Source of the DNA: Epiperipatus broadwayi
Lineage: Eukaryota > Onychophora > Udeonychophora > Euonychophora > Peripatidae
Length of the DNA: 64,000 nucleotides
Assembly: GCA_028023455.1 (NCBI GenBank)
Contig: JAQFVV010000042.1
Coordinates: 5,911,922-5,975,921 of the forward strand
Reading direction: 5' to 3'
Part shown: positions 12,366-24,389 of the stretch, piece by piece
Layout: every line of letters starts with the position of its first letter
How positions within the stretch are numbered: the first letter of the stretch is position 1
The notes under the pieces: model-generated
The model's input: the letters and a program-made list of their open reading frames with translations, nothing else
The model's database searches: none
What the model was told of the DNA's origin: nothing
Position numbers and translations under genes: made by a program

Positions 12366-14678
12366 ATAACAATTATGTGCTAGTATAAGAGATATAGTGA
12401 TCATGTGATGTTTAGTGGTTCATAATAAGTTACAGCATTGATCCACTGCACCAGATCATGTAAGACAATCAAATATTTATAAACAATTTTTTTTTAAAAA
12501 TGTACATATTTTAGAAATTTATCTTAAACACAAAAGGAAAAAATATATATAAATCAACAAAAGCTTGTATATAAATACATAAACTAATATTTTTCAAAAA
12601 GTTAAATGTTTTTGTCATTTCTTTTTTATTTTTAAATTGTGTTTAGAAAATTAAATCATTAATATTGCATTTGTGGGCAACATGCATCACATTGGTGGAA
12701 GATATAAATTTTACAATAATTTCATATGATGTTAACAATAAAATATTACATTTTGCATAAAATAAAATAATAAATTTAAACATTTGAATTTATTCATCCA
12801 TTGGTAATTTTGATTAGCAGAATTTTCATGTTTTCAATCTTTTATTTTATAATCATTATTTGTCTGCAAAATTATTAATTTCAAGTTTATTTTCTTAAAA
12901 AAATTCTTTTCATTTTAAGTGTGTTTATTTGTTTTTGATTTTTTTTATGGAAAAAATTAAACTTATCAATTAGAAGTATTCTTATAATTTGTTATACATA
13001 TGAATCTTTTATGAAATTTTGAAAATCAGAATGAAGAGACCTCATTTGGAAGAATTTGTGTAATAAAAAAAATAATTGAATTAGGTGCATGATAATAAAA
13101 GGAAAAAAGGAAACAAATATTTATGATAATATATTGGACTATTTCCATCATCTAACAGTTAATGTTGAATGTATAGAAAATTTAAAATTTTATTTAAACT
13201 TTTCAAAGACAAACAATTTGTTAGTAATAATGCACAAATAGACAATACAGGTTAGTAATTACACAACATTTCAAGTAGTATTCTCTATTTTTCTTCAGGT
13301 GTTATTTGTTTCTGAATAATGATGTTGATACAGTTTCTATACAAATATGTAAATGCTATAAAAATGGAATAGTTGTTACAATATTGATTATGTCATAAAA
13401 CTACTGCATAATGGAAAATCATTTCAAATTTGGTTTTAAATCTATATTGTAATTTATTATATTAAAAATTCAAATCTTTAAAAAAATTGTACTCATTTTG
13501 ATTTTTCACATTTTATTTAACTTTCCATAACAATTTTGACTACCAAAAAGTCTTCTTCAAATCTAAAAAATAAAACTTTAATTTTTTACATAAATATACA
13601 TAATTTTCTTATCCTGGTATATTTGCATCTTGACATGCATGCGTACATATATTAATTTGCATAAAGTTAAAAATCTAAAAACATTTAACATATGTGGCAA
13701 ATATATAATAAAAAATATTATCCTCTAAAAATTATGATTCATTTTAACTATGCATATTTTTATGAGGTGTTGAAATATGTAAATCAAATGTTAAAAAAAG
13801 AATTAGGTTTTGGAAAGTTTGTGATGAAATCTTCATTTGAATTTGTAGTTATTATTAAGAATGTTATTATCTCGAATGAATATATGATGACTTTGGAAAT
13901 AATGGAATATTATCGATCTATACATAGAAAATAATTTATTACAATTATTAATCAATTATACTGTAGCATACTTAGAGGCAATATATATAAAATAATTAAA
14001 ACATACCCTATGATTTATCTACTAATACAGTTATTCTTTAGTTTAGCATTGACATCCAAAAATGATAATATAATCATTCTCATCTTAAATCAATTTAAAA
14101 ACTGCACAATATGTAGATAATGTTTTTATATGTGTACCACAATGAATTTAATTAGAAATCAAAATTTAATTGTGCTAAATCTTTAAAAAGATGAAGTTTG
14201 TTATTCAGATTTAAAAATAAGGCAAGTTCAAGTATTACTGTTAAACCATTCAATATTAGAGGCTTTGTCAATGTGAGAGAGAACTCAAGTTCTAATGCCA
14301 TATAAAGCATTTTTGAATTAAAGCAATTGTTTATGTAAGTTTGAATTTGACAAAATTGGAAATTTTATTTCTGTTATGGTAAAATCCGGATTTAGTACAA
14401 CTGATAGATATATAGGGTGTTTTAAAAGAAAATGTATGAGAACAGAAAAGTAAGAAATGATAGAAAATGGACATAGATGCCTTATAAGCAGGCATTTATG
14501 TCATCTATAAATTTCAATAGGTTGATTAATAACATTAAAAGATAAAGTAGATAAATTGGATCCATCTAATGTAAAAGATTCAATGGAGTGTGGGTAATAC
14601 ATCATCTAATTTCCCATACCGCTCTATGGCGCTGTTGCTAGTGAAAAACAAATAGATATAACGTTACCTGGCTGTGTT
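12366..14678. other. AT-rich non-coding DNA
   Basis: No gene or repeat recognised by eye. An 80-codon open frame at 13692-13934 has no recognisable motif and is AT-driven. Confidence 0.4.
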
Positions 14679-15000
14679 TCAATTTTGTGGATTTATGTTT
14701 TTAATTTTTGGATTTGTTTGATTTTTATTTTTTTTGTTGTGGTTGTGGTTGTTGTTTTTTTTTTTTTTGTAACCGGTTTGATGTATATTTGTTAAAAATA
14801 AAAAAATTTTTTTTTTTTTTTTTTTGCTTTTTAAAATTGTTTTTTTTTTTTTTTTAAAAAAAAACAAACATTTCTTTTTGTCCAGTCTTTTTTTTTTTTT
14901 AAAGAAACTTTTTTTTTATTTTTTATAACCAAGTCTTCTTTTTGATCGTTTTTGAAGAAACTTTTTTTTGTTTGTTTGTTTATTGAGAAACAAGGCTTTC
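14679..15000. repeat. T-rich low-complexity block
   Basis: Long T-runs mixed with short A-runs and GTTGTGGTTGTT-like words. No coding signal on either strand. Homopolymer lengths may not be reliable. Confidence 0.7.
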
Positions 15001-15900
15001 TCAACAGATCTCTCTAAGACCTGTCGTCATATTCCTTACGGCGTTTTGACACTCAACTCTTAATACGCTTCACTGTAAGCTGATCCCGGCTTCACGAATC
15101 AATTAGTCATACCGCTTGCGAAAAAGCGATTCACAGGCAGCCCTCAAAGTCCGTCCCATGAGAACGAATGGAATGGCTTCGTCACCATTGACGCAAGGAC
15201 ATTCCATTTCAGATGTTTGACAATGCCATAATTTCATTAAACCACTACAAAGACAGTTTTTTTCCTGGGTGGGTAAAATATTTTTCTTTTTTTTGGGTTG
15301 AAGGAAGGCCACCGCATCTGCTTCTATAGCAGGTCAATCTCAAAACTACAACGCCGAACAGTCGTCTGCCATTGAACTGTTTTGATCTTGAAAAAGTCTT
15401 GGAAAGTGCGCAATTTGATTGTGAACTTTGCCGACTCATGATTTACACTTCTCATTTAGTGAATTCTGACCCCCGACAATGAAAGTAGGTGTGTTCAAGA
15501 ATTCGTTACAATTTTTACTAACTCACATCAATTACAATACATTGAAACCAAAAAAAAAAAAATACGTTCTAATAGACTTTTCATCATTACAACTACAGAA
15601 ACCTTCATATCATACGCTGTCCAATAGTCATGAGTAATGTCTCTAGAGAGTGTTGTATACTCGTCGCTAATAAGGTTCAACATGCTAGAGATGTTAGGGT
15701 AAGGGTGCACTTCAACATTTTAGTGTTTGAACAGTTTACAGGCCATAGGATCTATGAGCGGCTTTGTAAACAGCATATTTATGTGCTTTAGCATAGAAAC
15801 AGCACCTCATCGGGCGGTGTGGATCAATAGATGCTGTATTACCGGAGTTTGTAGCTAATTAGATTGTTGATATATCTACTATTGTGAAACAGCCTAATTT
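15001..15900. other. GC-richer island, unidentified
   Basis: Composition shifts to more balanced GC, with CGG/CCG words that are rare elsewhere here. Minus-strand open frames at 15103-15312 and 15245-15439 overlap in different frames and carry Cys-rich text (MECPCVNGDEA) but no family I recognise. Probably a fragment of a transposon or captured gene; function unknown. Confidence 0.35.
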
Positions 15901-15961
15901 GAGGACTAGAATGATACAATATTTACTTATTTATAAAAAATACTAAAACTAATTTATATAA

Positions 15962-16290
15962 ATAAGCATTTATTTTATATAGCGCTATGTTTATAATTGT
16001 AATACATTTAAAATCAGCCTTTTAAGCTATAGTGCATGCGCTTTTTATTCCGATATCGTAAACAGTAATTTAAAGTGAGTGGTCTATCCTCATGCTTTCA
16101 TTTCCAGTACTTAAGATTTGCCCATATATAAGCATTTGGGTTGGAAAGAATAAGTAGATTCATTTTATTCTTTCATAAATACTATATCTCGTGTTGGGAA
16201 TGAAAGTATTCATTTATTATTAACACTCATAAAAAGCGCATGCACACTAGCTTGAAAGGCTGATTTTAAATGTATTAAAAAAATACATCT
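15962..16290. repeat. foldback MITE, AGCGCTATG family
   Basis: The inverted arms are TTTAAAATCAGCCTTTTAAG...GCATGCGCTTTTT at about 16007-16048 and the complement near 16231-16275. Inner words (ATTTGCCCATATATAAGCAT, AATACTATATCTCGTGTTGG) are shared with the elements at 43369-44175 and 55105-55840. No ORF. Confidence 0.7.
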
Positions 16291-17394
16291 GTATTTATAG
16301 TTATTAAAGGAATATATATACTGTTTTAATCCTAGTATTATTGAAGGGATTTGTGAAGAAATTGTAGAAATAGTTTGAAGAATCTTGGTTTATTGACAAA
16401 ATGAATATGTGATGAATCAGCCAATAGTGTTCAAATAAGCAGTAAAACTTTATTTTTAATGGTAAAATAGTGTCGGGTTTTTTTATAACTGATTATGAAC
16501 AATAACATATTGAAAATATATTTGTTTTTGTTTTTTTAAATTTAATTTTATTCTTTATTCTCTTTTAATATTAAATGCATATACATTTCATGTAACTATA
16601 TATTCACTCCTACTGTAAATTATTATTAATTTATTCATCAGTTTAATTTGTTATTTTTATTTACATTGTTTTTATCTAAAATAATCTTTTAATTTCAAAA
16701 TAGTTATAAAAAATTACATAATTTAAATACTTCAACTTACAAACTAATAATTTTCTTTGTTGACAAATTATTTTTTTTATTAACTATTTATATACTTAAT
16801 TTGTGTTATTTTTTATATCACATGTTTTTGTATCTGTGTATTTAATATTTTTAATTTTGTTGTTAATATTCTTTCTATTTTTTTTTAAATTGGATAATTA
16901 TTTTATTTGAAAAAATGAAAATAGAATTTAATTTTAACAACTAAACAATTAAAATAATAGATAACTATTTAAAAAGTATAAAGAAAAAGTATGATAAATA
17001 ACAAAATTAAAAATAAAAATATTAGATATATAAAAACAAATTAAATATACAGTTAGATATTAAAAAAGAAATAATAAAAATATTTACATAAGAATAAAAA
17101 CAACAATGAAGATAGATTTAAATGATATTTATGAAAGAAATAAAATATAAACAAGGCGACGCAATAAATATACACAGAAAAGAAACAAAATTCAATTATT
17201 ATAAGATTTAATAAGATAAAAATGATAAATCTTCTATTAGTATTAAATACAAAAATACAGGGCATGTTTAATGAAAAATAAGACAAAAATGAATATAAAA
17301 TATGCATATACATAAGGAAAATATTATCAGAATTGAATAGTGATTCTGAAACTAAATATATCTATAGGATGTAATAACTGAAATACAGGCTTAT
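16291..17394. other. AT-rich non-coding DNA
   Basis: Very A/T-rich intronic-type sequence. The minus-strand open frame at 17053-17313 is a low-complexity Phe/Tyr/Ile string, not a gene. Confidence 0.4.
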
Positions 17395-17835
17395 TATATA
17401 CCAGTATCAATATATATAATATATAGGGTATATGAGCACAGACTTGCACACGATCCATAACTCACTGCTCTATCTCATATCACTTATACACTTAGAACAT
17501 ATATGTCAAAAAGATAAATAATCATCAATATACATATTTCATGCTTAACCAGCAATCATCAGTTGGTCCAGACTATCATCTCTACACATATATGCAATAA
17601 GTGCTCAGATATATATTAAAATAGCAAATCTTCATACTTCAATGGACCAGCTTCAATCCACTTCACACTCCAACTCTTCAACCGTTCATCCAATTGAAAA
17701 TCTGATGATGGAATGCTCAAAGGCCACCCTGAGGCCGTGATTCTTGTCACACCCATGTTGACCTAAAGTCAATTTGACCCCTCATGTACAGCACATAATC
17801 CATTTAATACATATACAAGAGATGAGATGCGTATA
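17395..17835 (-). repeat. family 3 repeat, single minus-strand copy
   Basis: About 440 bp that align with the units at 61802-62262, 62300-62737 and 62775-63210. Shared words include GAGCACAGACTT, CAGCAATCATCAGTTGGTCC, TGATGATGGAATGCTCAAAG and CACACCCATGTTGACCTA. The copy contains the family 3 hammerhead (next entry). Confidence 0.8.
17517..17577 (-). ncRNA. hammerhead-like ribozyme, family 3, copy a
   Basis: Minus strand, 61 nt. Order: GAUAGUC, CUGG, ACCAA, CUGAUGA, U, UGCUGGUUAAGCA, U, GAA, AUAUGUAU, A, UUGAU, GAUUAUU. Helix I outer (GAUAGUC/GAUUAUU, with wobble) and inner (ACCAA/UUGAU, one mismatch), helix II (UGCU/AGCA-like) and a self-complementary helix III are visible. The catalytic CUGAUGA and GAAA boxes are intact. 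Slightly more decayed than the copies near 62-63 kb. Confidence 0.65.
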
Positions 17836-18360
17836 GATATGTATATATGAAAAAAAGTAAGAATATATATATAATAATTAATCTTTTTTTAATAGTCCTA
17901 ATTGTGATATTGAGCCATCACATAGATCTTTAAAAAAATCTAGTTATATACATAAGATGAAGAAAAGATGGAATTTGATCAATATAAAATCTGATAAAGA
18001 AGCAACAGAAAGGTAGTTTGAAAAACGGTAAGGGGGTGGTATACATTGTATAGACAAACAAAAGAAATTTTGAACATTTTGGAAGAACGGAGACTGCAAA
18101 ATAGCATAGGAAGAAGATAATTATAGATTTAGGAACCACATTAATAGAAAAGCTAGAAATGCAAACGAATGATAGGCAGGAAGGAAATTCTTATAAAAGT
18201 ATAGATGAAATTATAAAAAGATGAAATATATAAAAGGAATAATTAGAATACAGTTTAAATTGAATATTATTAGAAACAAAGAGATAAATTGTTGGTTGAT
18301 CAAGATAAAAGGGGTCAGTGGCATGGATATACTTTATGATTGAAAAAGAATTTAAAAGTG

Positions 18361-18990
18361 TATTATAATGAAACCCCTCAATTTTGAAATTGAATTTGTA
18401 AAGCCATTTGAAAAATTGAAGTTGAGAAAAGTAGTAAGAATAGATGAAACTTCAACAGAGATATTAAAGCTCTTGGGAGAGAGAGCAAATCATTTATAAA
18501 TTGCTAAGTGAGATATATATGCCTAGAGAATTGCTCCAGATTTTGAGAAAAGTATATTAATAGCAATTAATGAATAAGAAAAAATGTAGCTAGACAATAT
18601 GAAGAAATCAGAATTTTGAGTGTTTACTTCCATATACATCAAAAATTAAAATAGAAGAAAATGTACCAGATAGTCACATTGAATTTAAGAGAAATGGGGT
18701 ACTCGGAATGCAATTTTGACTCTTCGAATATATATGATGATTGAAAAATGCTTTAGAATGAACAAAGAGATAGTAATTGTTTTATTAATATAGAAAGTGC
18801 ATTTGATAATATAGATTGGAACATAATGTTCAAAGCGTTAAGAAATGTGAAAATACATTTTACAGTCAGAAAATTAATATACCATTTATATAAAATCCAA
18901 ATCTGTTGGCAGAAAATAATGATGGGCTAAGAAAACTGTAACATAAGATTGTGATCTATTGCTTTTCCTTTTCAATATTTACATTGAGAA
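18361..18990 (+). pseudogene. RTE-type reverse transcriptase fragment
   Basis: Frame-shifted RT text can be read: KLKLRKVVRIDETSTEILK, APDFEKSILIAI, RKCTR..., a GTRNAILTLRI segment (compare the FGFR..GTR-AI motif) and motif A in decayed form (IDIESAFDNI-like, then DWNIMFKALRNVKIHF). The order matches the RTE-clade RT upstream of the C-terminal part seen at 2690-3417. Many stops; no function. Confidence 0.75.
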
Positions 18991-19269
18991 ACCGAGAGAA
19001 TGTATTTGTTGTTGTTATTATAATTCATTCGATTGTTAAATATATTATTTGTACTAATTTTTTTTTAATTTTATGGAAAGTAATATATACAAATACATAA
19101 TTTTTAAATAATAGTAAATGTATATATATATATGTGTGTGTGTGTCTTTATATAATATCAAACAAAATAATTTACAGTTAAAATTAAAAAAAAAAACCTG
19201 GTTAATATTACATATTGTAAACATTCTCACATGATTGATCAACTTTCATAATCTGTGTATATTTATGCA

Positions 19270-19443
19270 ATTATATTGTTTATTTAATAAATTATACATC
19301 CTATTAATAAAATGTTTCTTTCATTTTTCTTTTCCTCACATCTTTATCCACATTTAAAATAAAAATATTGTCAAAACTAAAACCTTTATTACAAATAACA
19401 TGTTTTGCAAACACAGGTTTAAATCTATCCAGAGAATAAAATA
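19270..19443 (-). pseudogene. Penelope-like element C-terminus, minus strand
   Basis: The minus strand reads DRFKPVFAKHVICNKGFSFD, then NIFILNVDKDVRKRKMKETF, then stop and AATTTATTAAATAAACA. This aligns with the shifted frame after the GIY-YIG part at 20390-20535 (DRFKSVFTEHSVTCNGSFYF...KKRKIIYI). The two copies face each other in an inverted arrangement. Confidence 0.6.
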
Positions 19444-20199
19444 ATTTTTTATATAATATTGATTTTTTTTTAATACAGTATTTTATATTGATAAATACTC
19501 TTTTTTAATGCTCATTTTCACTCATCAACATAACTTGATCCTTATTTGACACTATTTTTTATATAACATTGCATTTGTTGGTTTTATTAACCGTATCCTT
19601 TTCATTAATAATTAACTTGCTAATATTTAGTGCAACATTGAAACAAGAAGAAAATTGATATAATCATATCACATTTATTTATATGTGGTAATGAAATATA
19701 TATTTCTTTTTATAACTTGTGTTTGTTCATCTGTGCGAATTTTGTACAATGTATTTATATCTTTCCTGTTAAATTCTACATTCAATAATTTGTTAACTTA
19801 AATTTCAGTTTTGGATAATCACTTTAGAATTTACATAATATTTTAAAATAAAAATGTTCCAAATATAGCCAAACCTTTGACTAGGATGTATAAATCTAAT
19901 TGATAAGAAATCATAAATTTAAATCAAAATATTCTGTACTGTATAAATTGTCTTTAGAAGTAAAAATACATTTCAAACTATCAACTTTAGTAATTTAGCT
20001 GGTCATCCAAAAATAAACACATTATCAATGTACCATTATATGTCAACAGTATAAGTATATACCATTGCTGGGACCTATAATCCTGTGGGCTAGCTTTATT
20101 CCATTTTATACAAGTGATTTTTAAAAGTTACTATCAGATTTTAATCCATAAATTTTGACTTATTTTTAATAGATAAATGCTTAAATTTACATACCTCCT

Positions 20200-20535
20200 T
20201 ATATAAATGTTGGCTAATTATTTGAAGTCTTTTTTTATAAACCTATACAATTCTCTAACATTCAAAGCTTGTAATGTTACACGAAAGAATGCTGTTGATA
20301 TAATCAACACTTGTAATATTATATATAAAGTGGAGTGCAAAAATGAATCAAATTATATTGGTGAATCCAAATATGAATTAAAAAAAAAAGAATTTTTATG
20401 GATAGGTTTAAATCTGTGTTTACAGAACATTCAGTTACTTGTAATGGAAGTTTTTATTTTGATAGTGTTTTTAATTTGCATATGGAAAATGATTTGAAGA
20501 AAAGAAAAATCATATATATTTTAAAATTATGGTGA
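20200..20535 (+). pseudogene. Penelope-like element, GIY-YIG endonuclease remnant
   Basis: An open frame (20207-20497) reads ...NTCNIIYKVECKNESNYIGE, then SKYELKKK. The IIYK...C...YIG pattern is the start of the GIY-YIG endonuclease that follows the RT in Penelope-like elements. At the A-run near 20381-20391 the frame slips; the continuation RIFMDRFKSVFTEHS...LKKRKIIYIL, stop at 20533-20535, is the usual end of the protein. No RT domain is visible upstream. Confidence 0.7.
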
Positions 20536-22157
20536 ATAATTTATTAAATAAACAGCATGATAGGATTAAGCTAAAGATGAAAGATGCACTGATAACAATA
20601 AAAACTTTGGAAATATAGTTATATTAGTATAGAGAAATGATAGAAAAGTAGCTATTAAATGTGAGAACATTAATTTATATACTATTAATGGGCCTGGTTT
20701 TTTTATAAAAAAAAATATAACTGTAAATTACTATTTTAGGATGACAATCATGCCATAAATTGGCTATAGCTTTAATTTTTTTATTTTATTTTAGTGGTTT
20801 ATTCAAAATTGTATAATCAAGTCCAATGTTTTTTTTTATATGTGAGTTTACGTAGATAATTATAAAGTGAAGTTATTGTATGTTTATATAAAGAAATAGT
20901 GTCATATAATTGTTTTTGGAATCTAATGAAGACTATTATGCAGTCAAATTTTTTCAGAGGAGTTAAATAATCCACGGTAAAAAGTTCATAAGAGGACTAT
21001 AGTTCTTTTAAAAATTTCGTACAAAGAAGAGTAGATGATGTATTAAACATCATATCAGATATTAGATAATACAAAAATGATATGAATTTTCTGAAGTACA
21101 CAATATATAATAACTTGATAAAGTTTCAAAATTATCTAAATTACAATTATAATTTACATAGAATGTAAAAAAAAAACTGTGCTAGCAAAATTATTATATC
21201 CATATATTAAGAGTATATTATTGAAAAGCATATGCACGATTACTTTAAAGGTAGCCTCATTATAGAAAATTGCTTCTAAAAGACAGCCATTAAAGTTCTT
21301 CTATATAATTTGTCATACTAAACTTCATTTTATTGTTTGGATTGCGTTATGTTTTAAATTTTATAGTACAACAGTGCCATTTTTAGATTGCACTCGATAT
21401 ATGAGATTGAGAAGTACATGCCTATTTTTTTTTTTTTTAGTGTAACTATTTATCTGTTTACAGCATTCATGCATTATGTGTACCTTACAAAGTTATTATA
21501 TATTGTGCAATATTAACCTATACATTTAGTGCTTATGATGAATAGAAAGATATTAAACATTACTTTAAATAATGAAAATATGTTATATCCCCCATTATCC
21601 ACACAATAAATATTATACATTTATTTTTAAATAATATATAATCAAATTACGTTTACACACTAACTAGCTTTTACACTTATGAATACTGAATATATATAAT
21701 ACTTTTTAAAAGCTTCTGTAACCATAATTACAATTGCTAATACCTGAAAAATCAAATTTTATTTTTCAGAAATTAATAATTATATCTAAAAGAATTTTGA
21801 TTTAACTATTAGAAAAATATAAATCTTATTTGTGTACTGATTTTTAAATTTATACTTATCAAACCATTTTAAGTAAATAAAAAAATATTTTAAAGATAAG
21901 AATGTATTTATTTTCCTTTTATTTCAGTGCTGTTTAGGTCTATTTCTATTACATGTGTAATATGTAATCATGGTAATAAGTCTCTTTGTCCCTATATACA
22001 TGCATTTATGAATGAAAAACAGTAATTCATTTAATGGGATTCACTTAAGAGCAAAGAACCATTTCCTAATTCATTGTTTTTATAATGAGATGTTATTGTA
22101 TTTTGTTTATCTCCCAGCAGTATTTTTTGCAAATTATTTTTAGTTTACAAAAAAATG
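20536..22157. other. AT-rich non-coding DNA
   Basis: No gene recognised. Contains short homopolymers only. Confidence 0.4.
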
Positions 22158-22165
22158 CAGTAAAC

Positions 22166-22541
22166 CAGGGATCCCCAACCCTATGCCCGCGGGCACCATG
22201 GCGCCCGCAGACCATTTTACCTGTGCCTGCCGCTATCCGAACACGATAAAAAATTACTTATCTGATACAAATAAATTTAATTTTTAAAATTTCTTATAAA
22301 TTATTGTATTATTATATTATATTGTAATCAAATTGTAGGGCATATTACACTTTTACAGCATAAAAATATAAATGTTAATTATATGTTAAAATTTTATTTT
22401 TGAAATAAATACTTTTTTATACATTATGTGTATTATTAACAATATCCAACTATAAATTTACATTGAAAAAATAAATGGTGCCCGCCACTTGGCCGGAATT
22501 ATAGAATGTGCTCTTAAGTGCAAAAAGGTAGGGGACCCCTG
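22166..22541. mobile_element. hAT MITE with perfect 8-bp target duplication
   Basis: The element starts CAGGGATCCCCAACC and ends GGTAGGGGACCCCTG, an imperfect terminal inverted repeat of the hAT type. CAGTAAAC occurs directly before (22158-22165) and after (22542-22549), an exact 8-bp target-site duplication. The interior (376 bp total) is AT-rich with a short GC-rich stretch (GCCCGCGGGCACC) and no ORF. Confidence 0.9.
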
Positions 22542-22919
22542 CAGTAAACTGTTTAAAGATTGCTTTACCTGTACTATAAATATAAATAGACAAATTTATT
22601 TATATTTTAAGTAATTTTCAAAGCCCTAAATGTTTAAAATAAAATTTTTTATTCTATGTTATAAAAATAATATTTGTAGTTCTGAAGAAGACTCTTAGCC
22701 ATTAAGAATACATTAGAAGTGATAAATATTGAATACAAAATATTGAAATGTTATCTTAAAACAATGCCATCATACTTAGTATATTTAAAGAGATGTCAAT
22801 GGAAAACAATTGTATTAAAACAGGCAAGTCTCTATACAGTAGTGCCACTCAGTGCAAGCCAGAGTAATCAATGGATGCCAGAAGGCTTGTGCATAAAATC
22901 CCAATCTAGTGTCTACTCA

Positions 22920-22976
22920 TCCAATATCCCCAGACTAGTTTCTAGCTTGTGGCTTTCATCAGTGAGGAGCCTTGGA
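22920..22976 (-). ncRNA. hammerhead-like ribozyme, family 1, copy a
   Basis: Minus strand, 57 nt: UCCAA, GGC, UCCUCA, CUGAUGA, A-AGC-CACAA-GCU-A, GAA, ACUAGU, C, UGGGGA, UA, UUGGA. Helix I is UCCUCA/UGGGGA plus UCCAA/UUGGA with an internal loop. Helix II is AGC/GCU after an A-A mismatch. Helix III is the short palindrome ACUAGU, giving a GUC cleavage triplet (predicted cut after position 22933). All invariant core bases are present. Activity is inference. Confidence 0.75.
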
Positions 22977-23018
22977 ATACATAAAATCCCTAGCTACTGC
23001 CAAAATAGTGCCTACTCA

Positions 23019-23075
23019 TCCAATATCCTCAGACTAGTTTCTTGCTTGTGGCTTTCATCAGTGAGGAGCCTTGGA
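23019..23075 (-). ncRNA. hammerhead-like ribozyme, family 1, copy b
   Basis: Minus strand, 57 nt, same order as copy a. Helix I inner is UCCUCA/UGAGGA, fully Watson-Crick where copy a has a U-G pair. CUGAUGA, GAAA, ACUAGU and C17 are intact. Helix II is reduced to GC/GC (CACAAGCAA). It lies 99 nt upstream of copy a on the same strand, so two cuts would release a 99-nt RNA. Confidence 0.7.
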
Positions 23076-23110
23076 GTGCATAAAATCCTTACTTAGTGTC
23101 TACTCTCAGA

Positions 23111-23167
23111 TCCAATGATTCTCACTGACAAAAGCCACAAGCTAGAAACTAATCTGGAGATATTGGA
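23111..23167 (+). ncRNA. hammerhead-like motif, family 1, copy c (core changed)
   Basis: Plus strand, 57 nt: UCCAA, UGA, UUCUCA, CUGACAA, A-AGC-CACAA-GCU-A, GAA, ACUAAU, C, UGGAGA, UA, UUGGA. The G8 position of CUGANGA is A and helix III is ACUAAU, so cleavage should be impaired. The architecture and length are unchanged. It is in the sense direction of drk. Confidence 0.6.
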
Positions 23168-23561
23168 TGAATAGGCACTAGATAAGGATTTTATGCACAA
23201 GCCTTCTGGTATCCATTGATTACTCTGGCTTGTACTGAGTGACACTACTGTATGGAGAATTTTGCCTGTTTTAGTAAGTTATGAGCAAGCATAAGAAATG
23301 ATGATCATGTGAAAATAATTGTAATGAGAATTTTTATTATGCTTAAATTTTTTTTTTACTTAAGTTTGTTTTATACTCTTTTTTTAAAAAAAATGCCAAA
23401 TGAATAGAATGCTCTAGTAAAATGAGGTATTGTAAATTATTAATATAGTTTCTAATGTTAATAAACATACAGATCTTTTTAAAATTAGATATACATGAAT
23501 TGATATTTCAAATGATCTTTATTTATGTTGTAAAGTATTTATATTTTATTTTATTTTTTAG

Positions 23562-23660
<99 letters not shown>

Positions 23661-24204
23661 TAAGTTTATGTATAAATTATTAATGTATTATCATTGAGAA
23701 TAATAGATATATGTTAAAATATTTTATAAGAATTTTTATTTTATTGTTGGCATTTCTTATATTACTTTACATTTAAATATATATATATAATAAGTTTATT
23801 GGTGATTATTTTTTTAAACATTGTTTGTTATATGTGATCTAATTTGATTTTGAAAGGTTATATCATATTAAAAATTTACTCAATAGTTTAGACAAGAAAA
23901 GAATGAAAGAAAAAAAAGTGTCTTTAAGGTTGAATCAATTATTTTAATTGTTTTACAATAAAAATTGGGGGGGGGGGCAAAGAAAGTTGTCACATATTTA
24001 TATTTATTTTGTCAATGAATTGTTGTTAATATTTACAAATATATATATCTATATACAATGCCTTATAAATTCAAAATTTTAGTATTAGCGATGACTTCAA
24101 ATGATGAAATTACTGTATTATATTACAAAAAAATTAAGTCAGATGTCCCCTAACTTAATTTAATAAAGCTCGTATTTATAAATATTATATATAGAGCTTG
24201 AAAA

Positions 24205-24268
24205 ATAAGCTCTTAACAAGCTTTGAGAATATCCTCAACCCCAGACCGGTTTTTGCTTCTGGCATTTG
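24205..24268 (-). ncRNA. truncated hammerhead motif, family 2
   Basis: The minus strand reads ACAAAUGCCAGAAGCA, AAA, ACCGGU, CUGGGGUUGAG, GAUAUUCUC, matching the 3' two-thirds of the family 2 core. The 5' helix I strand and the CUGA box are lost, so it cannot be a ribozyme on its own. Confidence 0.5.
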
Positions 24269-24389
24269 TAAATACGAGCTTTATTAAATTAAGTCATATG
24301 ACATCTGACTTGATTTTTTATTATTTTACTTAATAGTTATACATAAGATAAAGTGCTGGGTTTGTCCTGGTATTTTTAATTTAATGCTT

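Larger units (their letters stand above)
22815..23272. repeat. family 1 foldback with three hammerhead-like cores
   Basis: Outer ends are the inverted pair GGCAAGTCTC...CAGTAGTGCCACTCAGTGC and its complement, then GGATGCCAGAAGGCTTGTGC on both sides. Inside are two direct copies of a unit of about 99 bp (CTACTCATCCAATATCC to AGGAGCCTTGGA, 22910-23090) and one inverted copy (23101-23180). A 125-codon open frame (22719-23096) crosses the direct copies and is a by-product of the repeat. The element ends about 290 bp before the drk exon at 23562. Confidence 0.8.

Noticed and set aside
17053-17313. 86-codon minus-strand open frame rich in Phe and Tyr
   Set aside because: AT-composition artefact in low-complexity sequence, no motif and no codon structure.
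20575-20630. CUGAUAA ... GAAAU as another hammerhead near the Penelope remnant
   Set aside because: A CAA/UUG helix II could form, but there is no matching helix I and the box has A at the invariant G position.
22719-23096. 125-codon open frame
   Set aside because: It runs through two direct copies of a non-coding foldback repeat; the repeated amino-acid text follows the DNA repeat.
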